From CAWCAL01 sp963695075 (GTDB taxonomy: Bacteria; Actinomycetota; Acidimicrobiia; Acidimicrobiales; CAWCAL01): a DNA stretch of 64,000 nucleotides. Location of the stretch: assembly GCA_963695075.1 (NCBI GenBank), contig CAVOFR010000003.1:310001-374000 (forward strand), given 5' to 3'. A program made the position numbers and the translations under genes. How positions within the stretch are numbered: the stretch's first letter is position 1; the number at the start of each line of letters is the position of its first letter. Below, one piece after another: positions 44,443 through 52,646 of the stretch. The notes under the pieces are model-generated. The model ran no database searches. It was not told the origin of the DNA and saw nothing but the letters and a program-made list of their open reading frames with translations.

Positions 44443-45711
44443 ATGAGCGACATCACCCTGGACGAGTTCCGCGACGAGGTCACCTCCTTCCTCGACGCCA
44501 ACGCCGAGAAGAGGCCACCGGCCGAGGACTTCGAGTGGGGCAGGGGCAGCGACGAGGTCGCCATCTTCGAGGAGGTCGCACGCGAAGAGGAAACCGCGCT
44601 CATCGAGAAGGCCAAGGCGTGGCGGGCGAAGCGCTTCGACGCCGGGCTGGGATGGATCGGTGGCCCCGAGGAGTACGGCGGGCGCAACCTGCCCTCGGCC
44701 TACGAGCGCGTCTACGCCGGTACCGAGGCCCGGTACGTCACACCCAACACGAGCTTCTTCGGCATCGGGCTCGGCATGGTCGCCCCGACCATCAAGGACC
44801 ACGCCCAACCCGACGTCGCCGCCAAGTACCTCGGACCACTCCACCGGGCCGACATCATCGGCTGCCAGTTGTTCAGCGAACCCGGGGCGGGTTCCGACCT
44901 GGCATCGCTCCAAGCCCGCGCCATCAAGGACGGCGAGGAGTGGATCCTCACCGGCCAGAAGGTCTGGACCTCGGGCGCTCACTACTCCGACATCGGAGAG
45001 ATCATCTGTCGCACCGATCCCGATCTGCCCAAGCACAAGGGCCTCACCGGCTTCATCGTCGATATGCACGCTCCGGGCGTCGAGGTCCGACCCCTGCGTC
45101 AGATGACCGGCGGCACCGCGTTCAACGAGGTCTTCTTCGACGAGGTGCGGGTGCCCGACGATCACCGGCTCGGCGACATCAACCAGGGTTGGATGGTCGC
45201 TCTCACCACCCTCATGAACGAGCGAGCGTCGATCGGTGCCGGCGGTGCGGGCGGTGGAATGGGCCTGGCCAACACGACGCGCCTCGCCCAGATGCTGGAG
45301 CACTTCGGTCAGATCGACGACGTCGTTCGGCGCGACGAGTTGATGGCCCTCTACACCGGCTTCCAGGTGGCCAAGTTCACGAACCAGCGGGCCATGGACA
45401 AGATCAAGGCCGGTGGCCTCCCCGGACCCGAGATGTCGATCGCCAAGCTGGCACTGACCAACAACCTCCGGGCCACCGCCGAGTTCGTGGCCAAGGTGCT
45501 CGGGCCCCGCATGGCCGCCGATACCGGCGAGTGGGGCACGTTCGCCTGGGGCAAGTTCCTGACCGGCATCCCGGGTATGGCCATCGCCGGCGGGACCGAC
45601 GAGGTGCTCCGGAACATCGTCGGCGAGCGGGTCCTCGGTCTGCCCAAGGAGCCGGGCATCGACACGACCTCACCTTTCAAGGACCTCAAGGTCGGCACCC
45701 AGACCGACTGA
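44443..45711 (+). CDS. Acyl-CoA dehydrogenase (FadE-like)
   Basis: 422 residues. Flavin and substrate landmarks are IIGCQLFSEPGAGSDLASLQ, WILTGQKVWTSGA and GTAFNEVFFDEVRVPDDH. The C-terminal motif is IAGGTDEVLRNIVGERVLG, where the classic IYEGTSQIQ glutamate is a glycine; the catalytic base probably lies elsewhere, for instance in NERASIG, as in isovaleryl-type enzymes. It introduces a 2,3 double bond in acyl-CoA using FAD. Start ATG 44443 follows GGAGG at a long spacing of 13 nt. Convergent with RNase Z; a duplicated 35-bp segment spans its stop. Confidence 0.9.
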   Translation: MSDITLDEFRDEVTSFLDANAEKRPPAEDFEWGRGSDEVAIFEEVAREEETALIEKAKAWRAKRFDAGLGWIGGPEEYGGRNLPSAYERVYAGTEARYVTPNTSFFGIGLGMVAPTIKDHAQPDVAAKYLGPLHRADIIGCQLFSEPGAGSDLASLQARAIKDGEEWILTGQKVWTSGAHYSDIGEIICRTDPDLPKHKGLTGFIVDMHAPGVEVRPLRQMTGGTAFNEVFFDEVRVPDDHRLGDINQGWMVALTTLMNERASIGAGGAGGGMGLANTTRLAQMLEHFGQIDDVVRRDELMALYTGFQVAKFTNQRAMDKIKAGGLPGPEMSIAKLALTNNLRATAEFVAKVLGPRMAADTGEWGTFAWGKFLTGIPGMAIAGGTDEVLRNIVGERVLGLPKEPGIDTTSPFKDLKVGTQTD

Positions 45712-45754
45712 GACGAACTTCGGGCGTAGGCACGCGGACCGACTGAGACGAACT
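45702..45754 (+). repeat. Tandem duplication (period 35) over the acyl-CoA dehydrogenase stop
   Basis: The 18-mer GACCGACTGAGACGAACT occurs at 45702-45719, covering the last codons and stop of the dehydrogenase, and again at 45737-45754. The second copy thus carries a spare stop and supplies the left arm of the following hairpin. Confidence 0.85.
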
Positions 45755-45799
45755 CTGGGCATCGGCCCCTCACATACGCGGCTCAGTGCCCAAAGTTCG
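45749..45799. terminator. Bidirectional terminator-like hairpin between convergent genes
   Basis: CGAACTCTGGGCA (45749-45761) pairs with TGCCCAAAGTTCG (45787-45799) with one mismatch around a 25-nt loop. It lies between the convergent acyl-CoA dehydrogenase and RNase Z genes. Arm ends CGAACT(C/T)TG match those of the hairpin at 35265. Confidence 0.65.
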
Positions 45800-45818
45800 G
45801 GTTTCGGGGCGGCGGTGT

Positions 45819-46736
45819 TCAGTCGCGTCGGGGTGGGACGGCGACCCGAGTCAGGTCATCGGCGGCCACGATTTCTCCGTCGAAGGCCCGGCTCGCTTCA
45901 GCGACGAACCGGGCCGTGCCTTCGTAGCGCTGGGAGAAATGGGTCAACACCAGCCGGCGAACACCGGCCTCGGCCGCCAGCTCGCCGGCCTGGATCGCGG
46001 TCAGGTGGCCGGCGACCCGGGCCAGCTCGGCTTCGGACTCGAGGAACGTCGATTCGCAGACCAGGAGATCGACGCCGCGAGCCAGGTCGAGCGCACCGCG
46101 GCAGGGCCGGGTGTCCATGACCACGGCGACGGCCTGACCCGGCCGAGGTGCACGCACGTCGTCGGGACGGACGGTGCGCCCGTTCACCTCGATGGTCTCG
46201 CCCCGCTGGAGGCGACCGGCATCGGGTCCGCTCACATCGGCCGCTGCCAATCGCTCGGGCAGCATCCGCCAGTCGTCCGGTTCCTGGAGGCGGTAGCCGA
46301 ACGTATCGACCCGATGCTCGAGCGGCTGGGCCGTGAGCACGGACCCGCCCAGGTCGGTCAGCCGACCGCCGCCCTCGATCGGCATCGGACGAATCACCGC
46401 GTGGTCATCGAAGATCGAGGCGTGGCGCAGCCGCTCGAAATACTCCTCGCCCGATTCCGGGTAGGTAACACCGACGGCGTGTGCGACCCGATCGAGCGCC
46501 AGGCGCTGAATCACACCGGCCAATCCCAGGCAGTGATCACCGTGGAAGTGGGTGAGACAGATCTGATCGATGCGACCGACCGCGACGCCGGCCAGCGTGA
46601 GCTGGCGCTGGGTACCCTCACCCGGGTCGAACAGGACGCCCGAGTCATCCCAGAACAGTACGAGAGCGTTGTGGGCCCGGTGCCGGGTCGGAACCTGGCT
46701 CGCGGTGCCCAGGACGAGGATCTCCCGGGCGCTCAC
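45819..46736 (-). CDS. rnz: Ribonuclease Z
   Basis: 305 residues from GTG 46736, the usual RNase Z length. The zinc motif THFHGDHCLGL is near residues 59-69, and the lid-side histidines appear in QPLEHRVDTFG and in LTHFSQRY near the end. It is a metallo-beta-lactamase-fold endonuclease that matures tRNA 3' ends. The start overlaps the rnhB stop by 4 nt (GTGA), so rnhB and rnz are translated together. The open frame extends further upstream but that part overlaps rnhB and has no homology. Confidence 0.9.
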   Translation of the reverse strand: MSAREILVLGTASQVPTRHRAHNALVLFWDDSGVLFDPGEGTQRQLTLAGVAVGRIDQICLTHFHGDHCLGLAGVIQRLALDRVAHAVGVTYPESGEEYFERLRHASIFDDHAVIRPMPIEGGGRLTDLGGSVLTAQPLEHRVDTFGYRLQEPDDWRMLPERLAAADVSGPDAGRLQRGETIEVNGRTVRPDDVRAPRPGQAVAVVMDTRPCRGALDLARGVDLLVCESTFLESEAELARVAGHLTAIQAGELAAEAGVRRLVLTHFSQRYEGTARFVAEASRAFDGEIVAADDLTRVAVPPRRD

Positions 46737-47452
46737 CGGTCCAGCGGATCGAACAATCGGCCCTGCGGATCGGGTGGGACGGTTCGCCTGACACCGGACC
46801 AATGGATGTTGTCCATGAAGACCCACCGCCGCCGATGGATCGAAGTGGGACCCAGACCCTGCAGAGTCGCTCGATGCCGGGGGCACGGGTATCCCTTGTT
46901 GTATTCGAAGTCGTACGCCGGGAAGTGGACCGCCTCGGACTCCATGATGCGGTCGCGGGTCACCTTGGCCAGCACTGACGCCGCGGCTATCGAGAGGGAC
47001 GTCCGGTCGCCGCGAACGATCGTGGTGCTGGTCCCCCTCCCGACGAAGTCCCAGTTCCCGTCGAGCAGGACCCGGTCGGCCCGGACCCCGAGGCCGTCGA
47101 GCGCCCGTCGGGCGGCCAGACGCTGCGCATCGGACATGCCCAGCTCATCGCACTCCTCATGGCTGGCGTGACCGACCGCCCATGCCTCGGCCCAGTCCAC
47201 GATGCGATCGAACATCGCTTCGCGCTCGGCCCGGGTCAGGAGCTTCGAGTCCCGGACCTTCGTGATTCTGCGATCCTTCGGAGCCACGACCACTCCGACC
47301 GTGAGCGGGCCGGCCCATGAGCCTCGACCCACCTCGTCCAACCCCGCGACGATCTCTCGTCCGCTCTCCCACCACTCCCGTTCGACCGCGAGGCCGGGCG
47401 CCTTGCCACGCAATGCCGATCGCAGTTTGGGAACCGTGCCCGTCGAGCCCAC
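46733..47452 (-). CDS. rnhB: Ribonuclease HII
   Basis: 239 residues from GTG 47452. The catalytic D39 and E40 lie in GLDEVGRGSWAGPL; the other acidic residues fall in VLLDGNWDF and KVTRDRIM. The stretch YDFEYNKGYPCPRHRATL is the conserved C-terminal signature. It nicks RNA of RNA-DNA hybrids and misincorporated ribonucleotides. It is coupled to rnz downstream and is divergent from the small gene at 47532. Upstream open frame lacks homology, so the later start was used. Confidence 0.93.
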   Translation of the reverse strand: MGSTGTVPKLRSALRGKAPGLAVEREWWESGREIVAGLDEVGRGSWAGPLTVGVVVAPKDRRITKVRDSKLLTRAEREAMFDRIVDWAEAWAVGHASHEECDELGMSDAQRLAARRALDGLGVRADRVLLDGNWDFVGRGTSTTIVRGDRTSLSIAAASVLAKVTRDRIMESEAVHFPAYDFEYNKGYPCPRHRATLQGLGPTSIHRRRWVFMDNIHWSGVRRTVPPDPQGRLFDPLDR

Positions 47453-47531
47453 GGCCCCGATGGTAGGAGACCGGGACGAATCACGAGCCGACCGGCCGGT
47501 AGCATCCGATGATCGATCGAAGGAATGGCCG

Positions 47532-47753
47532 GTGACCGGGGCGAATCCAGGAAAGGGCGAACGGCTCGGGGTCGACACGCGAGTCGAGATCCGTCGTCGC
47601 TTCGACCATGAATGGGCGCGGGGTTTCATCGTGACCGATGTGACCGACCACGGCTACCGAGTCCGACGAGCCCATGACGGTGTGATCCTGCCCGTCGTCT
47701 TCGATCGGGCCGAGGTCCGCCGGGAGCGGAAGCGCTCCATGTGGTGGGTCTAG
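47532..47753 (+). CDS. Small conserved hypothetical protein, 73 residues
   Basis: From GTG 47532. The sequence VEIRRRFDHEWARGFIVTDV, YRVRRAHDGVILPVVF and a basic C-terminus RKRSMWWV suggest a single small beta barrel. The highly charged, tryptophan-terminated pattern resembles short proteins I associate with actinobacteria, with no known role. It is divergent from rnhB. Confidence 0.6.
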   Translation: MTGANPGKGERLGVDTRVEIRRRFDHEWARGFIVTDVTDHGYRVRRAHDGVILPVVFDRAEVRRERKRSMWWV

Positions 47754-47825
47754 CCCCTCTCCGAAACCTGGTCCCTCGACGTCGGTCACCGACGGCTGCG
47801 GCCGAGGCGTTCGGGCCGCGGGCGT

Positions 47826-48122
47826 CTATGTGATGCCCTCGCCCATCATGTCGATGTAATCATCGACCTCGATCGCGGTGTAGGTCTGGGTCTTCAGCGT
47901 GCCACGAGCCGCCAGCGTGGTGGCCACTTTCGACATGGTGAGCTCGTCGGGAGCCTCGATCACGTTGATGAAATCGTGGGGTCCGAGCAGCGCCCACTGG
48001 TGCACGACCTTCACCCCCATGGACTCGACCTCCTGCTTGACCTCGCGCAGACGGCTGGGGTTTTCCCGGAGGGTCGCGAAGCCGTCGGGACCGATGGTGG
48101 AGAGCATCACGAACAGCGGCAT
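47826..48122 (-). CDS. GYD domain-containing protein
   Basis: 98 residues of the small ferredoxin-like GYD family: MPLFVMLSTIGPDGFATLRE, GVKVVHQWALLGPHDFINVI and a C-terminal helix. The glycine-tyrosine-aspartate signature is GPHD here. Role unknown; dimeric alpha-beta proteins of this family are usually stress or heme related in annotation only. It shares strand with CutA, 48 nt downstream of it. Confidence 0.8.
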   Translation of the reverse strand: MPLFVMLSTIGPDGFATLRENPSRLREVKQEVESMGVKVVHQWALLGPHDFINVIEAPDELTMSKVATTLAARGTLKTQTYTAIEVDDYIDMMGEGIT

Positions 48123-48170
48123 GCCACCAACGTAGTGGAGTCGAGGCGCCCGGGCCGAGGGGCGAGCCGT

Positions 48171-48470
48171 CTACTCGACCGAGGACCCCACCCACTCGTG
48201 GTACTCGAAGCCGGCCGCGCTCACCGGCACGACCATCGCCTCGGGAACGTCGTACGGGTGGTTGCCACGGACCCAGTCCACGAGCTCGCCCGACCGAGCC
48301 CTCGTGGTCTTCATGGTGAGGAGCCGCTCGTCGGCCTTCTCGACCGCACCCTGCCAACGGTAGTGACTGGTGATCTCGGAGATCTGGACACAGGCCGCGA
48401 GTCGGGCCTCGACCACGGCCCGTGCGAGTTCATCCGCCTGTTCGAGGGACGAGACCGTGGTCAGGACCAT
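48171..48470 (-). CDS. cutA: Divalent-cation tolerance protein CutA
   Basis: 99 residues. Landmarks are the first strand MVLTTVSSLEQADELARAVV, RLAACVQISEITSHYRWQG and EERLLTMKTT-like DERLLTMKTT, ending HPYDVPEAMVVPV, all diagnostic of CutA1. It forms a trimer and binds divalent metals such as copper; the true cell role is unclear. ATG 48470 gives the minimal protein; an upstream extension is possible. Confidence 0.9.
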   Translation of the reverse strand: MVLTTVSSLEQADELARAVVEARLAACVQISEITSHYRWQGAVEKADERLLTMKTTRARSGELVDWVRGNHPYDVPEAMVVPVSAAGFEYHEWVGSSVE

Positions 48471-48502
48471 GCACAGGGCCGCGCCATGGTCGGAGTCGAC
48501 GG

Positions 48503-48697
48503 TCAGGAGGTCTCGACGTCCTCGGTCTCGCCGACGAGCTGCTCGGCCAGATCGTCGGCTTGCGAACGGTGCTTCTTGGAGAAGAGGCCGAGGAAACGGT
48601 GCCAGTACATGCGGATGAGCACGATCACGCCGGCGAAGCCGGCGACCGCAAAGGCTCCCACCATGCTGCCGGTCGCGGGATCAAGGTATGCGTACAT
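48503..48697 (-). CDS. Small single-pass membrane protein
   Basis: 64 residues. It starts MYAYLDPATGSMVGAFAVAG, an initial YLDPxTGSM block often seen in short bacterial membrane proteins, followed by one hydrophobic helix, a basic RMYWHRFLGLF turn and an acidic tail. No function known. It lies 32 nt upstream of cutA on the same strand. Confidence 0.7.
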   Translation of the reverse strand: MYAYLDPATGSMVGAFAVAGFAGVIVLIRMYWHRFLGLFSKKHRSQADDLAEQLVGETEDVETS

Positions 48698-48774
48698 TCG
48701 GCGCAGTCTAGCGAGGTCCCGCCCTCGATGGGCGCAGGGTCACGCTCCGCCGGCCCCATGCCTACGATTCGGTC

Positions 48775-51423
48775 ATGCCCACCGAGGTCACCGTCGTCCC
48801 CCATACGCACTGGGACCGGGAGTGGTATCTCCCGTTCCAACGTTTCCGACTCCGGCTCGTCGACCTCCTCGACGATCTGCTCGATCACATCGAAGCCGAC
48901 CCCTCCTACGCCCACTTCCTCCTCGACGGGCAGATGGCCGTGATCGACGACTACCTCGAGCTGCGGCCCGAAGCCGAACCGAGGCTGCGGAGGCTGGCCA
49001 CCGACGGTCGACTCGCCATGGGACCCTGGTACGTACTTCCGGATGAGTTCCTCGTCTCGGGCGAGACCCTGATCCGCAATCTCGCCCTGGGTATGCAGCG
49101 CGGCGCCGACTTCGGTGGAGCCATGCCGATCGGTTACCTCCCGGACATGTTCGGACACATCGCGCAGATGCCCCAGATCCTCGGTCAGTTCGGGCTGGAG
49201 CACGCCGTGGTGTGGCGGGGCGTGCCCGCCGCCGTGAGCGATCGCACCGCCTTCTGGTGGAAGGCCCCCGACGGGTCACGGGTACGGGCCGAGTACCTTC
49301 CGCAGGGATACGGCAACGGCGCCGATCTCCCCGACGATGCCACGTTCGTCGCGGCCAGGATCAAGGAGTTCGTCGCCACGCACGAGCGTCGGCTCGGGGG
49401 GCGACTGCTGTGGATGAACGGGACCGACCACCAGATGCCCCGCCCCTGGCTGGGCCGGGTGGTGGCCGAGGTCGATGCGAACGAGGACGAGCTCGACATC
49501 CGCGTGGGCTCCCTCGCGTCGTATCTCGAAGGAGCTCCGGCCGAGGACCTGCCCGAGTGGTCCGGGGAGCTCCGCAGTGGTGCCCGCGCCAACCTGTTGA
49601 TGGGGGTCGCCTCCAACCGGGTCGACGTCAAGCAGGCGGCGGCCGGGGCCGAACGGTGGTTGGAACGGATCGCCGAGCCGATGTCGGCGCTCTTCGCCGA
49701 TCGATGGCCCCGACGCGAGCTCGATCTGGCGTGGAAGGAGATCATCCGCAACAGCGCTCACGACAGCATCTGCGCCTGCTCGCACGACGAGGTGGTCGAT
49801 GCGGTGCTCGACCGTTTCGCCTCGGCACGCCAGATCGCCGAAGGTCTCACCACCCGCGCCCTGCGAGACCTCGCCCGCACCCGGCCTGGCACAGGTGCCA
49901 CCATCGTGAACCCCTCGGCGCGCACCCGGGGCGGAGTGGTCGAGCTCGAATTGCCCCTCGATCCGGCCCGGATGGACGACGGGGCCGATGACACCGCACT
50001 CCAGATCCTCGGGGTGGCACCGCACCACGAGCTCCTCCACGCCATCAGCCGGGCCGAGGCGCCGACCGTCGTCGACCGGGAGATCGACATCCACCCCGAC
50101 ATCACCCACGTCGAGCTCGACGACTCCTCGGAGGGGCCGATCGTCGTCACGATCCACACCGATCCGCAGGCCGGCGGATCCATCCTGCGGGGCGAGCTCA
50201 TCGGGCGGTTGAAGGCCCTGTCCTCCGAACGTCCCGACGGTCCGGTCGAGATCCACGTAACCCGCCCGGGTCATCGACGAGCCCTGGTACGGGTCGACGA
50301 CATCCCCGGGTTCGGATGGCGATCCTGGGTACCGACCCGAGCCGCCCACCGCCCGGTCGAGGTGACCGACACGACGATCGGCAACGGGATCGTCCGCGTC
50401 ACGGTCGATCCCGTGACGGGGACCTTCTCGCTCGGCGAGGTCACCGGCCTCGGCCTGCTCGTCGACGACGGTGACTGCGGGGACACGTACAACTGGTGCC
50501 CACCCGAGCGCGATCGGGTGGTCGACGAACCCGACCGGGTGAGCCTGGAGGTGTTGGAGCGCGGTCCGGTGCGCGGGCGGATCGCCGTGACCCGCACCTA
50601 CGGTCTGCCAGCCGAGGTGGCCGACCGGGAACGGGTCGGCCGGAGGGACACGGCCGTCACCACGGTGCTCGAGCTCCGTCGGGGTGATGGATTCGTCCGG
50701 TTGGAGGTCACACTCGACAATCGGAGTCGAGATCACCGACTGCGGATGGTCTTCCCGCTGGAGCGGCCGGCTCGGACCTCCCGGGCCGAGTGCGCGTTCG
50801 GTGTGGTCGAGCGAGGGCTCACGGCCGAGGGCGGACCCACCGAGCGAGCGATGTCGACCTTCCCGGCTCGGCGATTCGTGCAGGCCGGCGGGCTGACGAT
50901 CGGCCACGAGGGGCTGCTCGAGTACGAGCTTGTCGACCTCGACGAAGAGCGTGCCCACGCGGTGGCCGTCACCCTGCTTCGCTGCACCGGGATGCTGTCC
51001 CGGGGTCCGATGCCGACCCGCCCCCTGCCGGCGGGACCCGAAAACCCGCTCGAGGGACCGCAGATGCAGGGGCCGTATCGGGCGAGGATGATCGTGGCCA
51101 CCGGAGAACGCGACCCCTACGAGATTGTCGACGAGGGGTTCACCCCCCTCCTCGTGGCCCTCTCCCGCGGTTCGGAGGCGAAACCACCCCGCACCGAGCG
51201 TCTGCTCGACGTGACCGGCGGCGAGGTCTCATCGCTACGACGTGTCGATGGCATGCTCGAGGTGCGGGTGTTCAACCCGGCCGACGAGACCTGCCAGGTG
51301 ACGGTGGCCGGCCGACACGGCTGGATCGTCGATCTCCGGGGTCGCGCCGTCGGCCGGTTCGACGAGAGCGTCAGCCTGGCCCCCGGCCGTATCGCCACCC
51401 TCCGCATCGCCGAAGTGCAGTGA
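48775..51423 (+). CDS. Glycoside hydrolase family 38 alpha-mannosidase (MngB-like)
   Basis: 882 residues, close to E. coli MngB (877). The metal site is HTHWDREWY with H12 and D14, the nucleophile D124 in GYLPDMFGH, and the second metal-binding region NSAHDSICACSHDEV near 327. The mid-domain MGPWYVLPDEFLVSGETLIR and the C-terminal beta domains are complete. It would remove alpha-mannose; 2-O-mannosylglycerate is a possible substrate because of the MngB-like length and starting block, but this is inference. It is convergent with the cyclase gene and stands alone on its strand. Confidence 0.9.
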   Translation: MPTEVTVVPHTHWDREWYLPFQRFRLRLVDLLDDLLDHIEADPSYAHFLLDGQMAVIDDYLELRPEAEPRLRRLATDGRLAMGPWYVLPDEFLVSGETLIRNLALGMQRGADFGGAMPIGYLPDMFGHIAQMPQILGQFGLEHAVVWRGVPAAVSDRTAFWWKAPDGSRVRAEYLPQGYGNGADLPDDATFVAARIKEFVATHERRLGGRLLWMNGTDHQMPRPWLGRVVAEVDANEDELDIRVGSLASYLEGAPAEDLPEWSGELRSGARANLLMGVASNRVDVKQAAAGAERWLERIAEPMSALFADRWPRRELDLAWKEIIRNSAHDSICACSHDEVVDAVLDRFASARQIAEGLTTRALRDLARTRPGTGATIVNPSARTRGGVVELELPLDPARMDDGADDTALQILGVAPHHELLHAISRAEAPTVVDREIDIHPDITHVELDDSSEGPIVVTIHTDPQAGGSILRGELIGRLKALSSERPDGPVEIHVTRPGHRRALVRVDDIPGFGWRSWVPTRAAHRPVEVTDTTIGNGIVRVTVDPVTGTFSLGEVTGLGLLVDDGDCGDTYNWCPPERDRVVDEPDRVSLEVLERGPVRGRIAVTRTYGLPAEVADRERVGRRDTAVTTVLELRRGDGFVRLEVTLDNRSRDHRLRMVFPLERPARTSRAECAFGVVERGLTAEGGPTERAMSTFPARRFVQAGGLTIGHEGLLEYELVDLDEERAHAVAVTLLRCTGMLSRGPMPTRPLPAGPENPLEGPQMQGPYRARMIVATGERDPYEIVDEGFTPLLVALSRGSEAKPPRTERLLDVTGGEVSSLRRVDGMLEVRVFNPADETCQVTVAGRHGWIVDLRGRAVGRFDESVSLAPGRIATLRIAEVQ

Positions 51424-51425
51424 GC

Positions 51426-52607
51426 TCACTCGAGTCGGCTGGCGATCCACTCGCGGCGGGCCTCTCGGCGAGCCCGGGCCCGCTCCATCGTCGACAGCCC
51501 CTCGGTCTCACCGACGCGACGTGCGGTGAACAGCTTCACCCGACCGATCCCTCGGATCCGTTGGGGGCGCAGCGATCGCAGAGCGAACTCGTCCTCCTGG
51601 ACCGCCTCGGCCACCTCGGCTGACACGACGACCGCGCCCGGGTAGGCGAGCCCGACGATGCGACTGGCCAGGTTGACGACCGGGCCGTACAGATCACCGT
51701 CCTTCTCGAGCACCGGGCCGGCCGCCAGACCGACACGTACGCCGCCCATGGCGTCATCCTCGCCGAAGACCTCGGCCAGGCGAAGAGCCAGGTCGAGCCC
51801 ATCGCGGGCACCCTCGATGGAAAACATGACCTCGTCGCCGATCGTCTTGATCACCCGTCCACCCGTCGCCGCCACCGTGTCGTGGGCCGTCTTCTCGAAC
51901 CGTTCGACCACCTCGGCGAGGGCATGTTCGTCGATCTGCTGGCTGAGGGCCGTGAACCCGACTATGTCGGCGAACCCGACCGCGGTCACGATCTCACCAT
52001 CGGTCTCCGAGGCCCTGACCATCTTCCGCCGCGCGGCCGCCTGGAGATGACGCCGCCAGGTGTACTCCATCACCTGAGGCATGACATTCAAGAGTTGCCC
52101 GGCCCGGATGATGAACGGCCCGGCGGCTGGATCGTCCAGCTCACCATCGGTCTCGATGCCATCGGCACGCACGTCTCCGAGGTCGCTCACCACACGGGCC
52201 TCGATGCTGTCGACCTGTGAAGCAGCGATCCGGGCGATCGAGCTGCCCAGCACACGGGTCATCTGCAACGCCACGTCGACGTCGACCTGGTCGGAGTCGA
52301 TCAGGTTCGACACGAGCTGCAACATCTCGACGTCGGTGTCGCCGAACACGACGGCATCGTCATCGACATCGGCGAAGCCGAGCGCCCGCCAGAACAACTG
52401 CTGCGCCTCGACGTCGTGACCCTGCTCGGCCAGATCGGCGATCGAGTACTGCGGGGTCTCGGGCAACACCAGGTAGTCGACCGCCAGCCACTCGAGCGTG
52501 CCGTCCTCGACGGCGGCCTCGATCTCCTCCTCTGGCAGACCGGCGTCGCGGAGCAGCGACTGCATGCTGGTTTCGTTCGGCCGGGTGAGGTTGCGCCACC
52601 ACCTCAT
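51426..52607 (-). CDS. Class III adenylate/guanylate cyclase
   Basis: About 393 residues from ATG 52607. The N-terminal ~190 residues form a helical unit of unknown function (LRDAGLPEEEIEAAVEDGTL). The cyclase homology domain shows VGFADIVGFTALSQQ (first metal aspartate), KTIGDEVMFS (substrate lysine and metal aspartate) and VVNLASRIV (transition-state Asn and Arg), so it looks active. It makes cAMP or cGMP in the cytoplasm; no membrane segment. The start lies in a 17-bp tandem repeat that supplies several ATG codons and overlaps the stop of the upstream gene. Confidence 0.85.
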   Translation of the reverse strand: MRWWRNLTRPNETSMQSLLRDAGLPEEEIEAAVEDGTLEWLAVDYLVLPETPQYSIADLAEQGHDVEAQQLFWRALGFADVDDDAVVFGDTDVEMLQLVSNLIDSDQVDVDVALQMTRVLGSSIARIAASQVDSIEARVVSDLGDVRADGIETDGELDDPAAGPFIIRAGQLLNVMPQVMEYTWRRHLQAAARRKMVRASETDGEIVTAVGFADIVGFTALSQQIDEHALAEVVERFEKTAHDTVAATGGRVIKTIGDEVMFSIEGARDGLDLALRLAEVFGEDDAMGGVRVGLAAGPVLEKDGDLYGPVVNLASRIVGLAYPGAVVVSAEVAEAVQEDEFALRSLRPQRIRGIGRVKLFTARRVGETEGLSTMERARARREARREWIASRLE

Positions 52608-52646
52608 GAGCACCACCACCTCATGAGCGCCACCACCTCATGAGAA
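52602..52646 (-). repeat. 17-bp tandem repeat (three copies) at a gene junction
   Basis: The unit CTCATGAGGTGGTGG plus two bases occurs with period 17 starting at 52602, 52619 and 52636 (last copy partial). Each copy carries ATGAGG; the first is the cyclase start, and the third contains the TGA of the upstream gene (52638-52640). Period 17 puts each ATG in a different frame. Confidence 0.9.

Noticed and set aside
49276..50958. A 560-codon minus-strand frame opposite the alpha-mannosidase
   Set aside because: It is antisense to the conserved GH38 catalytic and middle domains and has no recognisable motifs; high GC explains the long open frame.
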